A DNA stretch of 64,000 nucleotides. Origin: Liolophura sinensis (taxonomy: Eukaryota > Mollusca > Polyplacophora > Chitonida > Chitonidae). The notes under the pieces were generated by a model. That model was not told the origin of the DNA. It saw nothing but the letters and a program-made list of their open reading frames with translations, and ran no database searches. The stretch is from assembly GCF_032854445.1 (NCBI RefSeq), contig NC_088307.1, forward strand, positions 16,444,017-16,508,016, given 5' to 3'. Shown here piece by piece: positions 12,301 to 21,160 of the stretch. Position 1 is the first letter of the stretch; each line of letters begins with the position of its first letter. The position numbers and the translations under genes were made by a program.

Positions 12301-15300
12301 GCCTTCTTTATATAACCGACGTATAAAACTTAGCCTTCAATACGCTAATAAGCTTAAAGTTCATCCAACAAACCCTGCCTACGACTGTGTTTTCAACCCA
12401 TTATATGTAGACAAATATATTTAATGTCCTAACAAGATCCCTTCGTTCGGTCTTCGCATACGGGACCATATTGTGGGAGCTAACATCAAGCTAGAGTATA
12501 TAGCTCCGGTGTCTTTTCCGGAGTCCACAAACTAAACTAATATTTGATCTACGTAAATATAATAAATCCAATACAAATCCTCTTATAATTCAGCAAAGTT
12601 TTGCTGAAATCAAGGCTCATTATATGGATTATAAATTTATATATACTGACGGGTCAAAGGATGGGGATAGGGTTGCGGCTGCGGCTGTCTTAGAGCAGCG
12701 GGTCACTTCTCCTCGTCTGCCACCTTCATCTTCTATCTTTTCTGCAGAGGCCAGGGCTATACTCCTGGCCTTATCATATGTTTCCTCTGGGCATGTCCAG
12801 AGGGCAGTGATATTCACCGACTCGCTGTCTTGCCTTTTGGCGATTCAGAATAATAAATTTAAAAATCCATTGATACTTGAGATAATAGCCAAACACCCAA
12901 AACTAATTAAAAGAGGTAAAGATATTATATTCTGTTGGATACCAAGTCACACTGGTATCCATGGACACACAGTCGTGGACAGGGAAGCGAAAGCTGCCCT
13001 ATATAAACATGTATCTCGGGTTAAAATCCCTTATACTGACGTGAAGTCTAATATTCTTAAATATATTCGTCGCCTTTGGCAGGGTGAATGGGACTTGCAG
13101 ATCCATAATAAACTGCATGCCATTCATCCTATCATTGACTACAATGCCTATACTTGTCAAATGTCTCGCAGAGACCAAGTAGTTTTAACGAGGTTTCGTG
13201 TTGGGCATTCTCATCTGACACACAATTTCATCTTAGATGGGAGCAGTGCTCCCGAGTGTGTTGGTTGTGCTGCTCAATACGGCATCAAACATATCTTGGT
13301 TGACTGTGTGGACTTTGCTCATGTTCGGCAAAGGTTCTACACGGTCACCTCTATATATGATTTATCATATATCATAAAATATAAATTTTAATTGTCATAA
13401 ATATCTATAGATAAACAGTTATATACATATATATTTATACATGTACTATAACCCTGGTTTTCGAGTTTTAACTCTTATTTTTCTTTTATACGATTTTAAA
13501 CATGTCTGTACTTTTTGTTTTACTTTTGGTGTTCATATTATCATATCGAAAACCTTAACCGTCTCACTTTTTCACCTTGTTCTCGCCACGATATGGCTGA
13601 AATATTGCCGATGTGGCGTTAAGCCAAAATCATTCATTCCCTTTACTGGCCACGTGTCTACCATGGCGGGAGAAGGACACCAATGGGACAGCTCGTTGTC
13701 AAAGATGAAGGCAGTGGGGGTGGTGACGTGAGGGCTTCACACTATGTTATAAAACAATTAGATTTATTAAAGAAAGACTTCAATTTATTTCCAGAATTCA
13801 TGTGGTGTGGATCTTTAAATTACCTGCAACGAGGTTTTACATTTTTATCATAAAATGCCTTTAAAGTCCATTTTTTCATACTACGTAGATTCTGGCTAGA
13901 GTGTGTATGGAAGCCGATAGCGGCCATGTGTGCTGTGTTGTTCCTATTGATTATTTAGACCAGAAATTAATGCAGAGGTACAAAACTACGAAAGGACGAA
14001 ACAAAAGTACGAAAGTGCAAAGCAAAACAACCAGGTTTTGCCATCTCATCTTTTTGTACTTTCATCTTGCCCTTTCGTGCCTTTCTTTCGCCCTTTTGTT
14101 CTTTCGAGTTTTCATTCATACAAAACATACGAAATGGCAAAACAACGAAACAATGAAAGGGCAAGGTTCCACCAAACTTCACACTTTCGTACTTTTGCCC
14201 TCCTGCTATAAATCGCTGTGTGCATTACGCACCAGAAGCAAAAGGTCGAAAGGATGAGACCTTGCATTTTTTTTATAGGCGATTACCATTTTTTTACCAT
14301 CTATGTTTTTGATTGTGTGCTTAAGGCTTAATGTGACTTTCACCCTTACTTCTGCCATGTTCCCACATAGGCTACATTTATGTAGTGCTGCGTAACAGGA
14401 ATATCACTCCAAATACACCAGACACTACACACAAAACCACAGTATGCTGACAACTGACTGACAAGCATTGGCCAATTTCCTTAGGCCGATGTGTGCCAAG
14501 TGAGCAAATTAACATAATAACCAATTCTAAAGTTTCAGGTATAACTTCACTGTCATTACATCGATTTATTAATTTCTTAATCTGGTTGATACCTAATGCC
14601 GCTTGCAGGAATATTCCACTTCAATGTGAACTATAAGGTGAAGAAAACCAATCAAAAGTCCATCTATATTCCATTTCATGCTATTTGGGTCCATGTTTAC
14701 AACTGCAGGTGTATGATTTGTATCCTTGCCTTATTGTTTCCCACTGGTCATGGCCGTCCAGTTTGGTTCCATTGAGAGATCCTTTAGCAAGGTTGACCAG
14801 GGTTGGATACCAGTCAGTTACATGCATTAGGCCCGTGTTAATTGTGCCAGGTTTGGTCAGGCCGTTGCCATGGACAAAGCCAACACCTTTCATCCCTCCA
14901 TCCCAAAGTGAACCCTTCCAGCCCCGGAGTGGCCAATTGTTCCCGCCTTCCAGAATTTGACCGCCATTGTCTGTAAACATATTTTTCATGCCAGCACTTA
15001 AGTTTCTCTGATAACAAATTAACAAGACTTCACCAAAAATGTTCTTAAGTGACCCAATATAAAGGTCGATGAATCAGTCAGAATCAAGCAAAATGTGTCA
15101 CTTGAAGAAAGCTAAACTTCACAGTTTGTAACACAGTAAGTTTACAAAATACTTAAATACATTTAATAGGCCGCATGTGTAATTTCTAACAATACCAACA
15201 AAATATTTCATAGCATACATCCTTAATTTTTTTTGAGACAAAAATGCAGATATATGAATGAGTGTTTTACATTTGAAATATGCAAACTACAAGTATTTAT

Positions 15301-18300
15301 TGATTTATTTGGTTGGTGTTTTATGCCGCACTGAAGAATATTTCACTTATACGACAGCCGCCACCATTATGGTAGGAGGAAACGGAGCAGTGCCTGGGGG
15401 AAACGCACGACCATCCACAGGTTTCTGACAGAACTTCCCACGTACAGCCAGAGAGGAAGCCAGCATGAGCTTGACTTAAACTCAGAGCGACCGCATTGGT
15501 GAGAGGCTCCCTGGGTCATTCCGCTGCACTAGCGCGCTAACTAACTGAGCCATGCAGGCCCCTCAAACTACAAATATGATATATACCCTAACTGACCTAA
15601 AATTTCGTCCACAAATGTGCATTTTTAGAGGCAAATAAATGTCACAAAATATTATTTTTGGTCATGAAATTGACAATTTTCCAGCGGGATATCACCCCTT
15701 GTTCCAAGCAAACCTCAAAACACTTTTTCTAAAATCAATAAAACTCACAGAATTAGGAAAAATGGACAACTTAGTCATGAACGAATTTTATGGTCCTTTA
15801 CGGTATGTACAAGTCACATGTATTTGAGCATAAAAACTGTATGAAACATCAACAAGACTTAAGTGTAAGTTCAGAACATCTGCGACGTCCCTTCAACAGG
15901 ATTTGATGTCGTCTTCATTCAGCAAATTTGTTAAGCGAATGGGCCATGTTAAAATACAGGTCAAGGTTACAAGATAAGATGTCAAGTGAATGGGCCATGT
16001 TAAAATACAGGTCAAGGTTACAAGATAAGATGTTAAGCAAATGGGCCATGTTAAAATACAGGAGGTCAAGGTTACAAGATAAAAGGTTAAGCTAATGGGC
16101 CATGTTAAAATACAGGAGGTCAAGGTTACAAGACAAGACGTTAAAAATTTGACTTAAAGACTCACACACATGTACATGTACATGACATAAAGAATGACCG
16201 ACTTTATACAGAACTGCGTTGTACCAGCTAAAACTTTATTCTCTTGACAAGCTTTTGAGACAGAAGTTAGAGTATACAACCTACCTGTAGTGAAAACCAT
16301 AAAAGTGTTTTTCAAACATGAACTTGTCCTGGAAAGCCTTAGTAATGTTTCCCACAGCTTCATCCATACATGTCACCATACCTTGACAAATAACGACAGG
16401 TGTAAAACCATTTATGTATTATTACATAACAAACCAGAATTCACAACTGCCCTATAACATCTCGCCCTCTGGCTTTTCTATAAAAGTGAATGGCCCTGGT
16501 TAGTTTGACTGTCTGACAGTTAAAGGGACTAAAAGACTTGCTTTGATGCCATAAACAATAGCAAGGTCAGTATGCATAAATGATGAGTATTACAAAAGTG
16601 TAATATTTAATCTAGCTTTGGATTAGATCCAGCTTGGACTTAAGTTACATTTGTTATGTATTTTAATAAAACTGCTTCTGATAAACCACTTCAGGAAATG
16701 TAGAGTATATTAATAAAGTTTTAAGTTCTATACATGCATCTTAGCGTACATCATACATGTTACAAATATATTTCTACAATCAGCAAATTAAAAAAAAATA
16801 TTCCAGAAGGCATGAATTGTTTATTTGCTTGTCTATGTTAACAGTATTGCTGTCACATCACAACAGTTCTTCCTTGTGGCACACCAGTTACAGTGTCACA
16901 ATTTGTATTGCCGCCTCCCTGGAATACTATGTCTAGACACCAGAAATGATTATCCCCCCTAAATGGTCTACTGACTGAGGGCCAACCAGCAATTGGCCTT
17001 AACTTCCCCATTTACAAATCAAGGACAAAGAAAAAAAATTTTACTGAAATTCAACCCTGCAAAGAGATCCCAATCTCCAAAGGTCACATCTGGCAGCCTC
17101 TCCCAATACTGACTTGTCTCTAACTAGATCTGAACACAGACTTACACTTAGTCTACTATTCATAAAATCCGATTCCTGCTTCCCTACTACGGGAAATGAA
17201 ACTCTTCCATTTTCTTGTGGATTAAAACAGTCATTTTGAATGCTTGGTGCTGAGCTTTGATCTTTTCCACATCTGACTAATATGGTTCTTATACATGTAG
17301 AGTCGACAAAGTGGCAGTGCCCTATCAGCTCCTATCACTTGAGAGGTCAGCCAGTGCCAATAATTTATTGACGGAAATTCACCGCTGATGGACACCAGTG
17401 AAGATGAAACTAGTTCAACTGACCTGGTCACTGCTGGGTGAACTACTCAAACCACTGGCCCCGGCCGACAGATTATGAGAAGCATGATTTAAACCAGGCT
17501 GGAAATCATCAAATCTAAACTCTAAAGGCACTTGAATTGTTACATAAAATGATTGACAGATTGATTTTACCAGCATAGGTCCTCCTGTTTTTGTCCTGTA
17601 TGAAATCGTACATCTGTGTATATTTCTCCGGCACTTCTAACGGAGCGTGAACAGCTTGGAAGGCTATGTACAGAAACAGTGGCTGAAAATACAGGAAAAT
17701 TATGCAAATATGTTTGTCAGGTATTGAACAAGTGAACATTTGTTTTCTTTAAGCTTAATATCCGACGGTGTTTTATGCGCATAGGAAACAGGAGTGCCTG
17801 AGGTAAACCACTCAACTTTGGCTAGTTACTGACAAACTTTCTCATATTTTCTACAAATATGCACACTACACTGGTAGAAGACAGGTGGTTTTCAATGCAC
17901 ATCTGACTGCGCGAATGTCCACATGAGCCTAAATGACAGCTTTTGTCATCCGAACAGTAAACCCGCTAGAATAGTAGCATGGGAAAACTACAAACTTCCC
18001 ATCCATGCATATAGCTGTGTAAATTGGCAATGCATAGTGCATAGGCCTCATATCGTTTTGTTGTTTAGTAGAGTAAACTGTTTGTTGTGATTGTAAATTT
18101 AAACAATTAAATTTATTTATTTATTTATTTATTTGATTGGTGTTTTACGCCGTACTCAAGAATATTTCACTTATACGACGGCGGCCAGCATTATGGTGGG
18201 TGGAAACCCGGCACAGCCCGAGGGAAACCCACGATCATCCGCAGGTTGTAAACAATTAAAAACAAAACAACAAGTTCTTCCTGTGTTTTGATGAGATTTA

Positions 18301-21000
18301 TGTTGGGAAACAAATACTATGTTTCATGTGGCCACTGATATAAATGTAGATATCTAATTTATTTCTTGTAGATACGAGTGTGCTGTGCATGATTTCCTCC
18401 ACACACACGTGTCTAACACAGTTTGCATGATTTCCTCCACACCCACGCCTGTGTCTAACAGAGTTTGCGAGACAGATAACAAAAACCCCAATAGAATAAA
18501 ATACCAATAAAAGTGTAACACTAGATGTAGGGTTGCCCTCATTAAATGAATGGCGAAGGTTAAAAGAGAGGTGGCCAAGGTTAAAGAGAGGAGGCCAAGG
18601 TTAAAAGAGAGGATGCCAAAGTTAAAAGACAGAAGGTTAATTCATCTCACCTGATGATAACAACCAAGTTGTAGAGCCAACATAGATATACCCCAAAAAT
18701 TGGCCAAACAAGTCTCACCTTATTTGGATCATGGGAGTTAACCACATCTATGGCCCGCTGAGCAAAGACATGTGTAGAGTAGTTCCCCTTGTCTTGATAA
18801 TCAACTTTATCGCCGTCTCTTAAGTCGTAACCACAGAAGCCTTTCAACAGGTAGGAGCAGGTATTGTGGCTGTAGTAATCCTCACTGCCGCTGTAGTAAC
18901 CTTCATGGGGAAACCAAACACAAATAGACAGACAGTCTATAGTAACTTTCAAAGCCAAATTTGTTTTCAAATTCCACCTAACCACCTTAAGAAGGGACTG
19001 AAGATTTTGGGCTATCTTTCCAAATCTAAGATAAAAAAGCTTTTTGTAAAATGAGCTTAACAAAATCGCTAGTCGTATAACTGAGTTAGCTGTCTAAGTT
19101 TTATAGGCTTTGACTTTTCGTGGAATGGGCCCTTAGTGTCCACCTCATCAACAAAGAGGCAGAGGATCAAACCTGAGCCCGGTCCTGCGTTCTGTTCATG
19201 ATCAGAGATACATTGCTCAGTTGTCATGGTGTTGATTAGTAGAGCGCCCACCTCATATTAAGCAACGACTCACGGATTATATTCTTTAAGTCCAGTCATA
19301 CCTACTGGACTTACCTACAAGAGATATACAAGTGTGCTGTTGATAAGAACGTGTCCAGGTACTTTAATACAAAATAAAAAAAGTTTACAGATTTAGTACA
19401 AACTCCCTGTCAGAAATATAAGTTTTATAGGACGCACAGAAATAGCTTAAAATGACTGAGTGGGTTTCCCCTGGGCACTGCCCGGTTTCCTCTCACCATA
19501 ATGCTGGCCGTCGTCGTATAAGGGAAATATTCCTGAGTATGGCATAAAACACCAAGCAAATAAATAAATAAAATTGCTGAGAATGCATTTCCAAGCATAC
19601 ACAAAATCTGTGGGCTCCATGTTATATTAGAACTTTTTATCTCACTACGTTGGGGGTAAAATGTTCACAAAAATTCAGTTAAAAACTATATAAAAATTCC
19701 TAGGTCGACAACTCTGACTCACAGGGACAGTAGGGACTGTAGTGGGTCGTTGGGTCATGTCACTGGGTGTGTTGTCTTAATTGTCTGGTGTCTTCAGCAT
19801 AATGTTACAGCTGTACAGAAATTACCAAAGGCGTCTGTGACCTTTGTCGATTAGCTCAAGACATGCCAGAAGAAAATCACCCAACCGAACAGAAGTAATT
19901 AAAACCCTCACCAAAATAGGAATCGAAACCGCGGCGTGTAGGCAAATACTCTTCCTTGTAGAAGCCGATGTGCCACTTGCCCACCATGTGCGTGGAGTAC
20001 CCAGCTTCTTTCATCTTGTCTGCCAGGGTGGGGTCCTCTAGAGGAAGGCCGTTAGGCTGTGTCTTCCAGATGATGCCATGCTGCAGACCGGTGTGGATCT
20101 GAAATAATTCATGTACATGTACATAAAGAATACATCAATTAAATTGTGATTGGAATTGTGCAATCCCAATGCCATTATATATGTCTCAACGGCTGTTCTC
20201 AGCAGAGTTCTCAGAGAGACAAGAAAAGCCAGCACACATAGTATTCCCTGCCAGAGAATGAAATTACTATGTACAGCTAGTACACAGCATATATACAACT
20301 TAATTATTGCTTGCCTCTCTGGGGCCTCTTTCAAAAAGCTTTGTAAAAGATACCGTCTAGGTTACAGTGCCACAATTAAGGCGACATCATTTTCAAAAAA
20401 AGTCACTAAAAATTGATTCATGATGATTCATTGTGAGAGTAGGCCCTGGTTCTAAGAGATAATTGATTAAACATATCACATGGGTGCAGTATTCTCACAG
20501 TATACTAGCAGTAACTTGTGGGAATTTTTCTTTTGCTCTGTTGGTAGAGTCCTGCATGATTTTGGACTTAAGCCGAGAGATCAGAGTTCAAATCCCAGTG
20601 AGACCCAACATGATTATCAGTTACAAAAGGATGAAGAGTATGTGTGAGGTGGCACACCAGCAATAGTACATTTAAGATGTCATATGGTCATTACTAATTT
20701 TATAATAGCAGAATTACAATTATAGCTTACCTGGTATTTGCCTGAGAACAGCTGACTGCGGGTCGGTGTGCAAATCGGCTGTACATAGTAATTCTCCAGC
20801 TTCACCCCATCTCCAGCAAGTTTGTCCAGATTGGGAGTTTTGATTTCGGAATTGTGGTAACCAATGTCATGGAAACCATAGTCATCAGCTACTATAAAGA
20901 GGATGTGGGGCTGTTTGTTGCTCTGACTTTGCACAGTGAATTCTCCCAAAGCACAGAGAAACACTGCAGCCACAGCAGATAATGTGGTTTTCCAAGTCAT
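6061..21000 (-). CDS. ARSB-like: Arylsulfatase B-like gene, copy A (frameshift in exon 5)
   Basis: By homology this encodes a lysosomal or secreted sulfatase of the arylsulfatase B type, which removes 4-sulfate from N-acetylgalactosamine in chondroitin or dermatan sulfate. Eight coding exons on the minus strand: 20731-21000, 19912-20098, 18719-18900, 17571-17682, 16285-16381, 14730-14970, 6994-7145, 6061-6329. Residues 1-26 look like a signal peptide. DD at 39-40 and CTPTR at 77-81 (formylglycine precursor Cys77) form the active site; the family GKWH, AVH and DNGG motifs are encoded in exons 2, 4 and 6. The ATG follows an in-frame TAG and aligns with the second Met of copy B. Exon 5 is 97 bp against 96 in B, from an extra base in a T run (16308-16312). 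The shifted frame meets a stop about 45 codons into exon 6, giving a predicted product of roughly 330 residues instead of about 502. Intron 6 starts with GC. It is either a recent pseudogene or a sequence error. Confidence 0.87.
6461..6705 (+). repeat. Two tRNA-like repeat heads in copy A intron 7
   Basis: 6461-6535 (AGTTTAGTGGTAGAAGC, A-box-like) and 6631-6705 (GATCACTGGTTCAAAT, B-box-like) are two related tRNA-derived units. The same pair sits at 30838-30912 and 31095-31163 in copy B intron 7, so they predate the duplication. They are too degenerate to call tRNA genes. Confidence 0.5.
6994..7145 (-). CDS. Copy A exon 7
   Basis: 152 bp, acceptor TTGACAG, donor CCAG before GTTTGT. Encodes [16 protein letters not shown], a Lys/Gly spacer, and [18 protein letters not shown]. 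The ILHNIDP and WKIITG blocks match arylsulfatase B C-terminal domains. Confidence 0.88.
7690..8422. other. Intron 6 of copy A, upstream of the LINE
   Basis: No gene is seen. This stretch, like 13652-14270 beyond the LINE, has no clear counterpart in copy B intron 6. The intron therefore differs from B by more than the LINE itself: either an older insertion in A or a deletion in B. Confidence 0.45.
8443..9768 (+). CDS. LINE ORF1, gag-like zinc-knuckle protein (5' truncated)
   Basis: An open frame of about 440 codons. A Lys/Ser-rich N-terminus is followed by three CCHC knuckles at about residues 192-245 ([43 protein letters not shown]), then a long polar Ser/Thr/Gln/Lys tail ending in an [14 protein letters not shown]-type basic stretch. 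Such ORF1 proteins bind element RNA. No ATG occurs before about 8884: the frame simply enters from the target duplication, so the original start was lost by 5' truncation. The stop overlaps the ORF2 start as TAATG (9766-9770), an arrangement suggesting termination-reinitiation. Confidence 0.85.
   Translation: MRSSSQPTSSSADKKRKLEVFTDSLNNGQDSWPAFIVLSTKSEQKPASKIHPFVLKRALQGTAGTLKTVKKLRSGDILIECFRKQQSKNLLLLNKIADTSVFASPHNSLNSCQGIIRDRDGDIIDLSEEEICAELKSQGVARVKRFTMKKSGNIIKLNTYLLTFNTTSLPSYIYIGPYRVSVDLYIPNPTRCFTCQKFGHGKGQCKNKMVCFRCGSEGHDGFDCSSTVKCCNCSGDHMASSKDCPFFIKEKQIINLKTKNNISYQEARKLASVSNTSLQSSFANVVKRTTTSVGTQTSLTWPNGNDKPSFTSLQPAAQPAHISCSTQTTAQQQIKPVNNKQQTDKPEIDQFKNKSAKTKSENKYNSDNSEPSGPTERPSKATRDPVQTFNRFGSLEDVGPTTSDADVMDTSPATGRSSSRSPRKGRPRSKHKEKSPIRLPP
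9768..13391 (+). pseudogene. LINE ORF2: APE endonuclease, RT, RNase H (disrupted)
   Basis: Three open pieces in different frames. 9768-10205: endonuclease N-half with [17 protein letters not shown] and [10 protein letters not shown]. 10223-12424: endonuclease C-half ([16 protein letters not shown]) and RT with [34 protein letters not shown] and the YVDD catalytic box. 12624-13391: RNase H ([26 protein letters not shown]) and a terminal [17 protein letters not shown] zinc motif. Between pieces 1 and 2 a small deletion within GDFNSHNP breaks the frame. Between pieces 2 and 3 (12422-12560) an in-frame TAA and a frameshift interrupt recognisable coding. Confidence 0.88.
13392..13636 (+). other. 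LINE 3' UTR and tail
   Basis: Non-coding, ending in CACGATATGGCTGAAATATT, GCCGATGTGGCGTTAAGCC and ATCATTCATTC. The same tail occurs inverted at 23995-24055 and 58381-58440 without LINE body. Confidence 0.75.
13895..14265. repeat. Second GAAA/TTTC strand-switching repeat
   Basis: Starts with GGAAGCCGATAGCGGCC and alternates purine-rich CGAAA/CAAAA blocks (13980-14030, 14125-14170) with pyrimidine blocks (14045-14115, 14180-14205). It resembles 3236-3565 in its first bases and word content. It lies in copy A intron 6 and has no copy B counterpart. Confidence 0.45.
14730..14970 (-). CDS. Copy A exon 6, GC splice donor
   Basis: 241 bp; in the ancestral frame it encodes [37 protein letters not shown] and [10 protein letters not shown]. 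It ends ATAAG before GCAAGG: a GC donor is the only one that joins in phase to exon 7 (WETIS then [11 protein letters not shown]). Copy B has the same junction. Confidence 0.85.
15297..15563 (-). mobile_element. tRNA-derived SINE (family 1), full length
   Basis: Minus-strand copy in copy A intron 5. The head (rc of GCTAACTAACTGAGCCATGC) is tRNA-like; the body carries the tail word ATATTTCACTTATACGAC. Flanked by CAAACTACAAGTAT (15283-15296) and CAAACTACAAATAT (15564-15577), a 14-bp target duplication with one mismatch. Copy B has a single unfilled site (33714-33730). Confidence 0.88.
15931..16145. repeat. 54-bp minisatellite, 4 units, copy A intron 5
   Basis: Four units with core GAATGGGCCATGTTAAAATA and GGTCAAGGTTACAAGA. 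The first two units are 51 bp (missing GGA), the others 54 bp. The same repeat in copy B has about 16 units. Confidence 0.9.
16285..16381 (-). CDS. Copy A exon 5, one base too long
   Basis: 97 bp with good splice sites (GTCAAG acceptor, ACAG before GTAGGT donor). Encodes [18 protein letters not shown] and then loses the family frame: copy B reads [10 protein letters not shown], while copy A has TTTGAAAAACAC where B has TTTGAAGACAC. The FMVFTTG peptide is still present in the next frame, so the lesion is a single-base gain. Confidence 0.88.
16510..17290. other. Copy A-specific part of intron 4
   Basis: About 780 bp with no counterpart in copy B intron 4 (404 bp). I see no coding frame, inverted termini or repeat signature. 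Insertion in A or deletion in B cannot be distinguished. Confidence 0.45.
17571..17682 (-). CDS. Copy A exon 4
   Basis: 112 bp, acceptor TTTTCAG, donor CTG before GTAAAA. Encodes [18 protein letters not shown] and [14 protein letters not shown]. The His in AVH corresponds to the substrate-sulfate His of the family. Confidence 0.9.
18112..18248 (-). mobile_element. SINE family 1, 5'-truncated
   Basis: Contains the (TTTA)n tail and ATATTTCACTTATACGACGG and ends at CCGCAGG. Flanked by a perfect 12-bp duplication TAAACAATTAAA (18100-18111 and 18249-18260). It lies in copy A intron 3, in a block that copy B lacks. Confidence 0.88.
18550..18638. repeat. About 21-bp tandem repeat in intron 3
   Basis: Four units of GGCCAAGGTTAAAAGAGAGG type. 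Three related units lie at 36046-36112 in copy B intron 3. Confidence 0.75.
18719..18900 (-). CDS. Copy A exon 3
   Basis: 182 bp, acceptor ATGAAG, donor AAG before GTGAGA, ending in phase 0. Encodes [12 protein letters not shown] through [14 protein letters not shown] and HDPNK. GNYST is a possible N-glycosylation site. Confidence 0.88.
19461..19573 (+). mobile_element. SINE family 1 fragment, copy A intron 2
   Basis: Plus-strand 3' part (GGTTTCCTCTCACCATAATG, then the TATAAGGGAAATATTC variant of the tail, then (AATA)n). The same insertion is at 54534-54650 in copy B, so it is older than the gene duplication. Confidence 0.85.
19912..20098 (-). CDS. Copy A exon 2
   Basis: 187 bp, entered after TTTCAG and left at TTTTG before GTGAGG (phase 1). 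Encodes [11 protein letters not shown], then [10 protein letters not shown] (family active-site Lys and His) and [12 protein letters not shown]. These blocks are diagnostic of arylsulfatase B-type enzymes. Confidence 0.9.
20521..20610 (+). repeat. tRNA-like repeat in copy A intron 1
   Basis: TCTGTTGGTAGAGTCC (A-box-like) and CAGAGTTCAAATCCCAG (B-box-like) with tRNA spacing. The same unit is at 55557-55636 in copy B. The stems do not pair as a full cloverleaf, so I call it a SINE-type relic. Confidence 0.5.
20731..21000 (-). CDS. Copy A exon 1: signal peptide and catalytic Cys motif
   Basis: 270 bp, 90 codons, phase 0 at its end (CAG then GTAAGC). Encodes a hydrophobic leader, then [11 protein letters not shown] with the two metal-binding Asp, and [16 protein letters not shown] with the cysteine converted to formylglycine in this family. 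The second Ser of the usual CTPSR is Thr here. Confidence 0.9.
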
Positions 21001-21160
21001 CTAGAATTTGTCTGAGGCAGAGATGAGAACTGTCTCGTCTGGCTGTGATCAGGTAAATAGAACAAACAACTATGAAGAAATCCTGTATATTTCTTTATCT
21101 AGGCTACATGAACAAAACAATGTAATTATCTTCCAATGACACAATGAACTTTATTCACTG

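Larger units (their letters stand above)
8438..13636 (+). mobile_element. I/Nimb-like non-LTR retrotransposon (LINE)
   Basis: A 5.2-kb LINE inserted antisense in intron 6 of sulfatase copy A, bounded by a perfect 15-bp duplication. Order: ORF1 with CCHC zinc knuckles, ORF2 with APE-type endonuclease, reverse transcriptase, RNase H and a C-terminal CCHC, then a 245-bp 3' UTR ending GCGTTAAGCC and ATCATTCATTC. The gag-like ORF1, the RNase H after RT and the ATTC-type tail suit the I clade, probably Nimb; exact placement needs an RT tree. ORF1 lacks an ATG and ORF2 is broken in at least two places, so this copy is not autonomous. There is no element at the corresponding place in copy B. Confidence 0.9.
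8423..13651 (+). repeat. 15-bp target site duplication flanking the LINE
   Basis: TTCCCTTTACTGGCC occurs at 8423-8437 and again at 13637-13651, immediately after the LINE 3' tail. It fixes the insertion as 8438-13636 and shows that the 5' end lies just inside ORF1. Confidence 0.85.
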
